From Alphaproteobacteria bacterium (GTDB taxonomy: Bacteria; Pseudomonadota; Alphaproteobacteria; Micavibrionales; UBA1664), in contig JAGWXJ010000111.1 of NCBI GenBank assembly GCA_018969935.1, forward strand, positions 1 to 6,170: a stretch of DNA of 6,170 nucleotides, in the 5' to 3' direction. Position numbers and translations under genes: made by a program. The notes beneath the pieces are model-generated. The model had not been told where the DNA came from, did no database searches, and was given only the letters and a program-made list of their open reading frames with translations. Below are positions 1 to 6,170 of the stretch, one piece after another (position 1 is the first letter of the stretch; every line of letters begins with the position of its first letter).

Positions 1-673
1 CGTTGAAGGGCATCAAATCCTCGAAGGAGCCGCCACCGCGCGCCACGATGATAACATCGGGCGGATTTGGCAGGGCATTGAGGCCCGCTATACCGCGCGC
101 AACCTCGGTTGCTGCCGTTGCGCCCTGCACAACCGCCGGCCATACAATCACATGGCACGGAAAACGATCGGCAATACGGTGCAAAATATCGCGGATGACC
201 GCGCCTGTGGGGGATGTAACCACACCAATAGTGCGGGGCATGAAGGGCAGCGGCTTTTTGCGCGCAGCATCAAACAGGCCTTCGGCTGCCAGTTTCTTTT
301 TACGCTCCTCCAGCATTTTGAGGATGGCGCCTTGACCTGCCAGCTCCATCGATTCGATGACGAGCTGGTAGTTGGACCGCCCCGGATAGGTTGTAAGGCG
401 GCCGGTGCATACAACCTCCATCCCCTCCTCCGGTTTTATGCCAAGGCGCATCATCGTGCCCTTCCAGCACACGGCATCGAGGACCGCCACGTCATCCTTG
501 AGGGCGGTGTATAAATGGCCGGATTTGGCCAATGTGACCTTTGAAAGTTCACCCCTTACACGGACATAACCAAAAGCACCTTCGATTGTGTTTTTGATAG
601 CGAGCGAAAGGTCACCCACACTGATTTCAGGGGTGTTGGTAAGTAGCGAGGGGTCATTGAACGGTGCAGGCAT
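1..673 (-). CDS. xseA: Exodeoxyribonuclease VII large subunit, N-terminal part (runs off left edge)
   Basis: Large catalytic subunit of exonuclease VII, which with several copies of the small subunit XseB degrades single-stranded DNA to oligonucleotides in the cytoplasm during repair. Read on the minus strand, 224 codons are open without a stop or frameshift. An N-terminal OB-fold nucleic-acid-binding domain covers about residues 25-105, with [10 protein letters not shown] at 37-46 and [11 protein letters not shown] at 51-61. The nuclease domain follows, with [16 protein letters not shown] at 149-164 and [13 protein letters not shown] at 212-224. By my recollection of the E. coli enzyme, catalytic Asp155 and Arg205 correspond to Asp162 and Arg212 here, a constant offset of 7. 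The remaining catalytic His/Asp and the C-terminal coiled coil lie outside the window. ATG at 673 is chosen because it gives the usual short lead before the OB fold. The upstream SD (AGTGGA just before ATG) is weak. It is divergent from putA with a 19-base gap. Confidence 0.96.
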   Translation of the reverse strand, partial: MPAPFNDPSLLTNTPEISVGDLSLAIKNTIEGAFGYVRVRGELSKVTLAKSGHLYTALKDDVAVLDAVCWKGTMMRLGIKPEEGMEVVCTGRLTTYPGRSNYQLVIESMELAGQGAILKMLEERKKKLAAEGLFDAARKKPLPFMPRTIGVVTSPTGAVIRDILHRIADRFPCHVIVWPAVVQGATAATEVARGIAGLNALPNPPDVIIVARGGGSFEDLMPFN

Positions 674-684
674 TCCACTAAGAT
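657..684 (+). promoter_or_regulatory. Weak candidate putA promoter (TTGAAC ... TAAGAT)
   Basis: A possible sigma70-type promoter with TTGAAC at 657-662 and TAAGAT at 679-684, separated by 16 bases. Each hexamer matches the consensus at 4 of 6 positions. If it is real, transcription would begin at about 690-693, at or next to the putA ATG, giving a leaderless message. That would fit the absence of a recognisable Shine-Dalgarno before 693. The -35 box and part of the spacer lie inside the xseA coding region, and the xseA start codon (671-673) sits in the spacer. Matches of this quality arise often by chance, so this is only a hypothesis. Confidence 0.2.
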
Positions 685-688
685 TAGT
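677..688. promoter_or_regulatory. Short inverted repeat in the xseA-putA divergent gap
   Basis: ACTAA-GA-TTAGT is a perfect inverted repeat with 5-base arms and a 2-base centre. It takes up most of the 19 bases between the two divergent start codons and overlaps the candidate -10 box for putA. Symmetry at this place could mark an operator for a dimeric regulator. This PutA lacks its own DNA-binding domain, so a separate regulator is expected; in some alphaproteobacteria this is the Lrp/AsnC-family protein PutR. The repeat is short enough to be chance, and I recognise no specific regulator consensus. Confidence 0.3.
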
Positions 689-692
689 CTTG

Positions 693-3600
693 ATGAGCGA
701 AACATTTGCAAGCTGGAAATTCAAATCCGAACCTGAATGCGTTGCCGCGCTGTTAAATGCGCTTCCGCAAAACGAGGCCTCACGCCAACGTGTGACACAG
801 CAAGCACGCGTGCTGATTGACGGCGCGCGCGCCCACAAGGGCATGAGCCGCCTGCATACCATGGTCGAAGGTTTTTCACTTTCCAGCCGCGAGGGTATTG
901 CGCTGATGGCGCTCGCGGAGGCGCTTTTACGCATACCGGATGCAGCGACCATCGAGGCCATGCTTGAAGACAAGTTATCGGATGCCGATTTTGAAAGGCT
1001 GTTCGGGCAGGCCACAGACTGGATTAGCAAGGTATCGGGGTTTGGGCTGAAGTTGACCCAGAGTGTCATGGGCGGGATGAGCAAGCGCATGGGCATGCCC
1101 GTTATCCGCCGCGCTGCCGTTGAAGGTGTAAAAATACTTGGCGGTGCCTTTGTGATGGGCGAGAGCATTGAAGATGCCCTTTCAAATGCCAATGATCACC
1201 CGCGCCAGATTGCTTGGTCCTTCGACATGCTGGGCGAAGGCGCGCGCACGACATCGGATGCCGAAAAGTATTTCAATGCATACGCACACGCTATTTCTGT
1301 AGTTGGCAGAAGCGCCGTTGATAAAAACGCAGGCGCGCTTAAACGGCACGGTATATCCGTCAAGTTATCGGCATTGCATCCGCGCTATAATGCATCGCAA
1401 GCAGCGCGCTGCGTGCCGGAACTTGCCGAACGTTTGACCGAGCTTTGCCGCCTTGCTGCCGAAACCGGCCTAAACCTTACGGTTGACGCCGAGGAAAGCG
1501 AACGGCTGGCGCTTTCACTGCAAATCATCGACAAGGCATTGCAGGCCCCGTACCTCAAGGGATGGGATGGGTTTGGCATGGCCGTGCAGGCATACCAGAA
1601 GCGCTCATTCCCGCTGTTGCGCGAACTTATTACATGGTCGGTCACATCGGGCCGCAAGCTGGGCATACGCCTTGTGAAGGGTGCGTACTGGGATTCGGAA
1701 ATCAAACGTGCACAGGTTGGTGGCCTGCCCGATTACCCTGTATTCACGCGCAAAAGCCATACCGACCTTTCATACCTTGCGTGTGCACAAATGCTGATGG
1801 ACAACCGCAGCTTTGTGACGCCGATGTTTGGTACGCACAATGCCACAACGGCTGCGGCCATCCTTGATATGGCAGGCAACAACCGCAACGGTTTTTCCTT
1901 CCAGCGGCTTTTCGGCATGGGTGAAGGGTTGCATGCACAGCTAATGGCGATGGATTTGCCATGCAGTGTCTACGCGCCTGTTGGGCCGCACACGCAGTTG
2001 CTTGCGTACCTTGTACGCAGATTGCTTGAAAACGGCGCCAACGCCTCCTTCGTGAACAGGATTGCCGATAAAACGATACCGACTGACAAGCTGATAGACG
2101 ACCCTGCTGCCAAGGCGCGTGAAACAAAGGGCAGGCCGCACCCGAAAATTGTGCTGCCTGCAAGCCTGTTTGCGCCCGAGCGTACCAACAGTTCGGGTTA
2201 CGACATTGCCGAGCGCGAGCCGCTGAAGGCCCTTGAAGAAGCCGCACGCAAAAGCGTGATCGGTATAACCCGCGAGGCCGTCAGCATTGTGGGCGGGCAA
2301 CCGCGCAAAGGATCATTGCCGCTTGCCATGCGGTCCCCCGCTGATAGCGCTGTCAGTGTATCGCAACTGTGGCCTGCCGATGAGGGTATCGTAAGCGACG
2401 CCTTTTTAAGCGTGGCTGAAGGCGCGCGCGGCTGGCGTACAACGCCGCCCGATGCCCGCGCTGCCATTCTTGAAAAGACAGCAGACCTCCTCGAGCAACA
2501 CCGCGATGAATTTGTAGGCCTTTGCAGTATCGAGGCCGGTAAAACACTGGCTGATGGTATTGCCGAGGTGCGCGAGGCTGTCGATTTTTGCCGGTATTAC
2601 GCGTCCCAAGCCCGCAAACTGTTTGGTATTGCCACCAACCTGCCGGGGCCTACGGGCGAGCAAAATACCATTCGCCTTGAGCCGCGCGGAATATTTGCCG
2701 CCGTATCGCCATGGAATTTCCCTCTCGCGATTTTCGCGGGACAGGTTACGGCTGCACTAGCCGCGGGTAACACCGTTGTTGCCAAACCTGCCGAACAAAC
2801 GCCCTTTATTGCCATGCGTGCCGTGCAATTGATGCTGGAGGCAGGTTTGCCTGCCAATGCGATTGCCCTTGTGCAGGGTGATGGCCGTGTGGGCGAGATG
2901 GTTGTATCCAACCGCCGCGTGGCAGGCGTTGTGTTTACGGGGTCGAACGCCGCCGCAAAGGCCATCCATAAGTCGCTTGCTGACAGGCCGGGGCCGATTG
3001 TGCCTCTGATTGCCGAAACAGGCGGTATCAACGCCATGATTGTTGATTCAACGGCGCTTCCTGAGCAAGTGGTGGATGACGCCGTGTTGAGCGCGTTTAC
3101 ATCGGCGGGGCAGCGTTGCAGCGCCCTACGCCTTTTGTGCGTGCAGGAAGATATTGCCGATACCGTGATTGATATGCTGGCCGGTGCGATGGCCGATCTG
3201 AATGTCGGCAACCCTGCCGATGCCGCGACCGATATTGGCCCGCTGATTGACGAGGAAGCGCTGGCCGTTGTCCAGCGCCATAAATCACGCCTGCGGGGTG
3301 GCGGGCGTATAGTTGCCGAAACACCGCTGGATAAAGTACTGGCAGCCCGTGGGCACTATACGGCGCCAATTGCTGCCGAAATACGCTCGGTTGATGACCT
3401 TGACCGCGAGATTTTCGGGCCTGTGCTGCACATACTGCGCTACAAGGCATCGGAACGGATGGACCTGCTTGATGCCATCAACCGCAAGGGTTTCGGGCTT
3501 ACATTCGGTATCCATTCCCGCGTGTGGGCTACGCAAAAAGCGTTGGCCGCAGGCGCACGTGCAGGCAATGTGTACATCAACCGCGGTATGATAGGCGCGG

Positions 3601-3761
3601 TTGTGGGTGTGCAGCCTTTTGGCGGTATGGGCCTTTCAGGCACGGGGCCAAAGGCTGGCGGTCCGCATTACCTTTATGGTTTTGCTACCGAGAAGGTCAT
3701 CAGCGTTGACACGACGGCTGCGGGCGGCAATACAACACTCGTGACAATGGACGAGGGATAA
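693..3761 (+). CDS. putA: Bifunctional proline dehydrogenase / L-glutamate gamma-semialdehyde dehydrogenase (short PutA)
   Basis: Oxidises proline to glutamate in two steps: an FAD-dependent proline dehydrogenase passes electrons to quinone, then an NAD-dependent aldehyde dehydrogenase oxidises the P5C/glutamate semialdehyde, with channelling between sites. From ATG 693 it has 1022 residues, the usual size of short PutAs. The N-terminal ribbon-helix-helix repressor domain of E. coli PutA (about 1320 residues) is absent. The dehydrogenase barrel covers about residues 130-455, with KLSALHPRY (Lys224), DAEE (Asp265), RLVKGAYWD (326-334), VYAPVG (Tyr427) and RRLLENGAN (Arg442, Arg443, Glu446), matching E. 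coli Lys329, Asp370, Tyr540, Arg555, Arg556 and Glu559. The aldehyde dehydrogenase domain covers about 495-1010, with PWNFP (Asn675), FTGS (748-751), ETGG (general base Glu775), GQRCS (nucleophile Cys809) and the [19 protein letters not shown] signature. A GTG in frame at 588 would add 35 residues but overlaps xseA. No good SD precedes 693. purD follows after one base. Confidence 0.97.
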   Translation: MSETFASWKFKSEPECVAALLNALPQNEASRQRVTQQARVLIDGARAHKGMSRLHTMVEGFSLSSREGIALMALAEALLRIPDAATIEAMLEDKLSDADFERLFGQATDWISKVSGFGLKLTQSVMGGMSKRMGMPVIRRAAVEGVKILGGAFVMGESIEDALSNANDHPRQIAWSFDMLGEGARTTSDAEKYFNAYAHAISVVGRSAVDKNAGALKRHGISVKLSALHPRYNASQAARCVPELAERLTELCRLAAETGLNLTVDAEESERLALSLQIIDKALQAPYLKGWDGFGMAVQAYQKRSFPLLRELITWSVTSGRKLGIRLVKGAYWDSEIKRAQVGGLPDYPVFTRKSHTDLSYLACAQMLMDNRSFVTPMFGTHNATTAAAILDMAGNNRNGFSFQRLFGMGEGLHAQLMAMDLPCSVYAPVGPHTQLLAYLVRRLLENGANASFVNRIADKTIPTDKLIDDPAAKARETKGRPHPKIVLPASLFAPERTNSSGYDIAEREPLKALEEAARKSVIGITREAVSIVGGQPRKGSLPLAMRSPADSAVSVSQLWPADEGIVSDAFLSVAEGARGWRTTPPDARAAILEKTADLLEQHRDEFVGLCSIEAGKTLADGIAEVREAVDFCRYYASQARKLFGIATNLPGPTGEQNTIRLEPRGIFAAVSPWNFPLAIFAGQVTAALAAGNTVVAKPAEQTPFIAMRAVQLMLEAGLPANAIALVQGDGRVGEMVVSNRRVAGVVFTGSNAAAKAIHKSLADRPGPIVPLIAETGGINAMIVDSTALPEQVVDDAVLSAFTSAGQRCSALRLLCVQEDIADTVIDMLAGAMADLNVGNPADAATDIGPLIDEEALAVVQRHKSRLRGGGRIVAETPLDKVLAARGHYTAPIAAEIRSVDDLDREIFGPVLHILRYKASERMDLLDAINRKGFGLTFGIHSRVWATQKALAAGARAGNVYINRGMIGAVVGVQPFGGMGLSGTGPKAGGPHYLYGFATEKVISVDTTAAGGNTTLVTMDEG
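3753..3758 (+). promoter_or_regulatory. Shine-Dalgarno of purD inside the end of putA
   Basis: GAGGGA lies over the last putA codons, directly before the TAA stop, 4 bases upstream of the purD ATG at 3763. It is the clearest ribosome binding site in the window. Because it sits in the terminal codons of putA, ribosomes finishing putA can readily restart on purD. Confidence 0.6.
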
Positions 3762-3762
3762 G

Positions 3763-5052
3763 ATGGACATACTTGTTATTGGCGGCGGCGGGCGTGAACA
3801 TGCGTTGTGCTGGCGCCTTGCCCAATCGGCGTCGTGCGAAAAGCTTTACTGCGCCCCCGGCAACCCCGGTATTGCTGATGTAGCCGATTGCCATGCTGTA
3901 TCGGTTGACGATATCGCTGGCCTTGTTGCCCTTGCCAAAAAACTGAAGCCCGACCTTGTCGTGGTTGGCCCCGAAGCGCCGCTTGTTGCAGGCCTTGCCG
4001 ATGCGTTACGTACAGAAGGTTTTGCCGTTTTCGGCCCCTCAAAAGCGGCAGCACAACTTGAAGGCTCAAAAGCATTCCTTAAAGATTTTTTTGCGCGGCA
4101 TAACCTGCCGACAGCGGAATACAAAACATTCACGGATGCTGATGCCGCTTGCGCGTACATAGATGCCAAAGGTGCGCCGATTGTGGTTAAAACCAGCGGG
4201 CTTGCCGCCGGCAAGGGCGTGACCGTTGCCATGAGCGTGGGCGAAGCCAAGCAGGCCGCGCGCGACATGCTTTCGGGCGCTGCGTTCGGCGATGCAGGCA
4301 AGACAATCGTTATCGAGGAATTTCTGGAGGGCGAGGAGATCAGCTACTTCGCCATTTGCTCGGGCACCGAATTTTTGCCACTTGGTTCGGCGCAGGACCA
4401 CAAGCGCGTGGGGGATGGCGACACCGGCCCTAACACAGGCGGCATGGGTGCCTATAGCCCCGCACGCCTGATGACGCCCGCCATGGAAAAGCTGGTGAAT
4501 GAAACCATCATCGCACCCACCCTTAAAGGCATGGCCGATGAAGGCAACCCGTTCAGCGGTGTTTTGTTTGCGGGGCTGATGGTTACGCCGCAAGGGCCGA
4601 AGCTGCTTGAATACAACGTGCGTTTTGGCGACCCCGAGTGCCAAACCCTGATGATGCGCCTTGAAGGGGATTTTGCGGCCATGCTGATGGCTGCCGCGCA
4701 AGGCAAGTTGGCCGAGGCCAAGGCCGGTTTTTCAATGAGTGTCAACCCGAGCCTGTGTGTTGTCATGGCGGCGCAAGGGTACCCCGGCACCTATAAAAAA
4801 GGGACCATCATACGCGGGCTTGAAGATGCCGCCGGTAAAGGCGCCCATGTTTTCCATGCGGGTACAAAACGCGATGCCGACAAGCATATCGTGGCTGACG
4901 GCGGGCGCGTGCTTGGCATTACTGCCACCGCCCCCGACCTTAAGGCCGCACGCACGATTGCTTATGGGGCCGTAGACCGCATTTTATGGCCTGAAGGTTT
5001 TTGCCGCCGTGACATCGGCTGGCGCGCACTATCGGAAGACAAGGCTGCATGA
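3763..5052 (+). CDS. purD: Phosphoribosylamine--glycine ligase (GAR synthetase)
   Basis: Catalyses the second step of de novo purine synthesis: 5-phosphoribosylamine + glycine + ATP gives glycinamide ribonucleotide + ADP + phosphate, in the cytoplasm. It has 429 residues, the normal length for a monofunctional bacterial PurD. The N-terminal domain opens with [13 protein letters not shown] (3-15) and contains the PGNPGIA and [11 protein letters not shown] segments. The ATP-grasp part has [12 protein letters not shown] (142-153), [21 protein letters not shown] (211-231) and [12 protein letters not shown] (283-294, with metal- and ATP-binding Glu/Asn). The C-terminal domain ends with RRDIGWRAL. 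The usual KADGLAAGKG is [10 protein letters not shown] here; Ser at that place also occurs in the human enzyme, so activity is expected. The start is fixed by the conserved glycine-rich N-terminus and a strong SD. It begins one base after the putA stop, and its TGA overlaps the ATG of the next gene, so it probably has no promoter of its own nearby. Confidence 0.98.
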   Translation: MDILVIGGGGREHALCWRLAQSASCEKLYCAPGNPGIADVADCHAVSVDDIAGLVALAKKLKPDLVVVGPEAPLVAGLADALRTEGFAVFGPSKAAAQLEGSKAFLKDFFARHNLPTAEYKTFTDADAACAYIDAKGAPIVVKTSGLAAGKGVTVAMSVGEAKQAARDMLSGAAFGDAGKTIVIEEFLEGEEISYFAICSGTEFLPLGSAQDHKRVGDGDTGPNTGGMGAYSPARLMTPAMEKLVNETIIAPTLKGMADEGNPFSGVLFAGLMVTPQGPKLLEYNVRFGDPECQTLMMRLEGDFAAMLMAAAQGKLAEAKAGFSMSVNPSLCVVMAAQGYPGTYKKGTIIRGLEDAAGKGAHVFHAGTKRDADKHIVADGGRVLGITATAPDLKAARTIAYGAVDRILWPEGFCRRDIGWRALSEDKAA

Positions 5053-6017
5053 AGCTCAAACCCGTCATCCTGCTGTTGTTGATAGCCGCCTGTGCAGGGT
5101 TGATTGCCAATATCTCTCTCCACCGCAAAGAGGCCGATTACTGGCAAGGATACGTTGAAGACGAAACCGTACTGGCAGCGCCGCAAGATACAGGGCGCAT
5201 TGTTTCCATGGCTGTTAAAAAAGGTATGCGCGTCAAGAAGGGGGACCTGCTGTTTGCCATTGATGATACGGACGCCAAAGCTGCTTTCGAACAAGCTACC
5301 GCGCAGGCCGAGCAGGCGCAGGCAGTCCTTGAAAACCTACAAACGGGCAAACGCCCGCAGGAATTATCGGTCCAGAAATCCGCAATAGACGATGCGCGCG
5401 CGGGCCTGAAGCTGGCGCAGGAAGAATATGACCGCAAGCGCGATTTGTACGACAGCAACCTGATAACCCAGCGCGCCGTTGAAAGCGCCAAGGCATCGCT
5501 TGATAGTGCAAAGGCCCGACTTGCAGGTGCAGAGAAGCAATTGGGCGTTGCCAATTTGCCTGCCCGCGACAAGGAAGTCGAAGCCGCAAGCAAAGCGCTG
5601 GAGGCTGCGCAATCAGCCCTCAAGACTGCCGCGTGGCGGCTTTCGCAACGCCGCGTTGCATCACCAACGGATGGTATCGTTGAGGATGTCATCCGCTATG
5701 CAGGTGAAATGGCAGGGCCAGACAAACCTGCCGTGATGTTGCTGCCGGACGGTGCACGTAAAATACGCTTTTTTGTGCCACAAGATGCAGTGGCGGGCAT
5801 TGCCATAGGTAAGCGCGTGTCGGTTGCGTGTGACGGGTGCGCGCAGGGATTATCTGCAAGTATCAACTATGTGTCACCGCAAGCTGAGTTCACACCGCCT
5901 GTGATTTATAGCGTTGGAAGCCGGGAAAAACTTGTATTCATGGTCGAAGCGAAGCCAGAGGGCGCCACCGTTTCACTACGCGCAGGCCAGCCAGTCGACA
6001 TACGCCCCGTGCCATGA
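5049..6017 (+). CDS. HlyD-family periplasmic adaptor (membrane fusion) protein, YbhG-like
   Basis: Periplasmic adaptor that couples an inner-membrane ABC exporter to an outer-membrane channel or to its substrate. It has 322 residues. The N-terminus is a hydrophobic segment (about 6-20) that could be a membrane anchor or a lipoprotein signal: IAAC at 12-15 resembles a lipobox with Cys15. The biotinyl-lipoyl half-motifs are at about 41-72 ([23 protein letters not shown]) and 201-222 ([20 protein letters not shown]). Between them is a long alpha-helical, Ala/Gln/Lys-rich hairpin (about 75-200) whose two arms carry similar sequences near 101-124 and 172-195, as in E. coli YbhG. The beta-barrel part ends with [15 protein letters not shown] and LRAGQPVDI, also YbhG-like. 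An unusual CDGC (Cys261, Cys264) lies in the barrel. The start overlaps the purD stop (ATGA), with AAGG 4 bases upstream as a modest SD. The ABC ATPase follows with another ATGA overlap, supporting the export role. The substrate cannot be told. Confidence 0.9.
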   Translation: MKLKPVILLLLIAACAGLIANISLHRKEADYWQGYVEDETVLAAPQDTGRIVSMAVKKGMRVKKGDLLFAIDDTDAKAAFEQATAQAEQAQAVLENLQTGKRPQELSVQKSAIDDARAGLKLAQEEYDRKRDLYDSNLITQRAVESAKASLDSAKARLAGAEKQLGVANLPARDKEVEAASKALEAAQSALKTAAWRLSQRRVASPTDGIVEDVIRYAGEMAGPDKPAVMLLPDGARKIRFFVPQDAVAGIAIGKRVSVACDGCAQGLSASINYVSPQAEFTPPVIYSVGSREKLVFMVEAKPEGATVSLRAGQPVDIRPVP

Positions 6018-6170
6018 GCGAGCAGCCTGTCATTGATGTCCGCGCCCTTACCAAGACTTTTGGCGCAAGGCGTGTTGTCGATAATGTGGCCATGCGCATC
6101 AACAAGGGAGAGATTGTAGGCTTCCTTGGCCCCAACGGTTCAGGCAAAACGACAACCCTGCGTATGCTGT
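6014..6170 (+). CDS. ABC transporter ATP-binding protein, N-terminal fragment (runs off right edge)
   Basis: ATPase subunit of an ABC exporter, acting on the cytoplasmic face of the inner membrane. Only 52 codons are in the window. They show the standard start of the fold: IDVRALTKTFGARRVVDNV with the aromatic (Phe16) that stacks on adenine, then KGEIVGFLGPNGSGKTTTLRML containing the Walker A motif GPNGSGKTT at 39-47. The wording IVGFLGPNGSGKTTT is typical of ABC-2 type exporters such as YbhF and DrrA. The ATG overlaps the TGA of the adaptor gene and no SD is visible, so translation is probably coupled. Pairing with a YbhG-like adaptor suggests a ybhGFSR-type exporter, with one or two permease genes expected further right. 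Signature motif, Walker B, and whether one or two ATPase domains are present cannot be seen. Confidence 0.93.
   Translation, partial: MSEQPVIDVRALTKTFGARRVVDNVAMRINKGEIVGFLGPNGSGKTTTLRML

Noticed and set aside
152..514. Plus-strand open frame of 120 codons
   Set aside because: It lies wholly antisense to clearly conserved xseA sequence and its translation resembles no protein family.
588..692. GTG at 588 as the putA start, adding 35 residues
   Set aside because: The extra residues are the antisense of the xseA N-terminal coding region, no ribosome binding site precedes the GTG, and the family-like N-terminal helix (EPECVAALL) starts just after the ATG at 693.
2597..3211. Minus-strand open frame of 204 codons within putA
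   Set aside because: Shadow frame opposite the conserved aldehyde dehydrogenase domain. The low-complexity Ala/Ser/Thr-rich translation is typical of the antisense of GC-rich coding DNA.
3740..3765. Terminator or promoter between putA and purD
   Set aside because: Only one base separates the genes and no hairpin followed by a T run is visible. The same holds at the two ATGA overlaps downstream.
4189..4224. [10 protein letters not shown] instead of KADGLAAGKG in PurD as a possible loss of function
   Set aside because: Ser at this position is found in the human GAR synthetase domain ([10 protein letters not shown]), and all other key motifs are intact.
4066..4701. Minus-strand open frame of 211 codons within purD
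   Set aside because: Antisense of the conserved ATP-grasp region of purD. The His/Arg/Gly-rich translation has no recognisable domain.
5349..5634. Similar segments at adaptor residues 101-124 and 172-195 as a recent internal duplication
   Set aside because: The same resemblance between the two hairpin arms is seen in E. coli YbhG, so it is a family feature and not a new repeat.
5138..5692. Minus-strand open frame of 184 codons within the adaptor gene
   Set aside because: Antisense of the Ala/Lys/Gln-rich hairpin. The Ser/Ala/Arg-rich translation is a by-product of that composition.

Overview
The window looks like an ordinary chromosomal segment of a Gram-negative bacterium, most likely an alphaproteobacterium. 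That placement is inference. It rests on a short bifunctional PutA without a DNA-binding domain, on purD lying close to a divergently oriented xseA (an arrangement I remember from Alphaproteobacteria but cannot check here), and on an inner-membrane ABC/HlyD export pair. Codon use is moderately GC-rich and looks uniform across all genes. I see no mobile element, tRNA, rRNA or CRISPR array.

Layout. On the minus strand, from 673 leftwards off the window, lies the N-terminal part of xseA (exonuclease VII large subunit). A gap of only 19 bases (674-692), holding a small inverted repeat, separates it from four plus-strand genes packed like one operon. These are putA (693-3761, proline to glutamate oxidation), purD (3763-5052, glycinamide ribonucleotide synthetase), an HlyD/YbhG-type periplasmic adaptor (5049-6017), and the first 52 codons of an ABC transporter ATPase (6014 to the right edge). 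putA and purD are one base apart. The next two junctions are four-base ATGA stop/start overlaps, so the genes are probably cotranscribed and partly translationally coupled.

How the genes relate. PutA burns proline for energy, carbon and nitrogen. PurD makes an early purine intermediate. The adaptor and ATPase belong to a YbhG/YbhF-like ABC-2 exporter whose permease should lie to the right of the window. These jobs have no obvious common pathway, so the operon looks like compact genome packing, with putA apparently placed between xseA and purD. No stretch over 300 bases lacks a gene. I found no convincing undescribed system. The points most worth checking are the tiny divergent control region with a possible leaderless putA start, the mixed-function operon, and a Cys-Asp-Gly-Cys motif in the adaptor.
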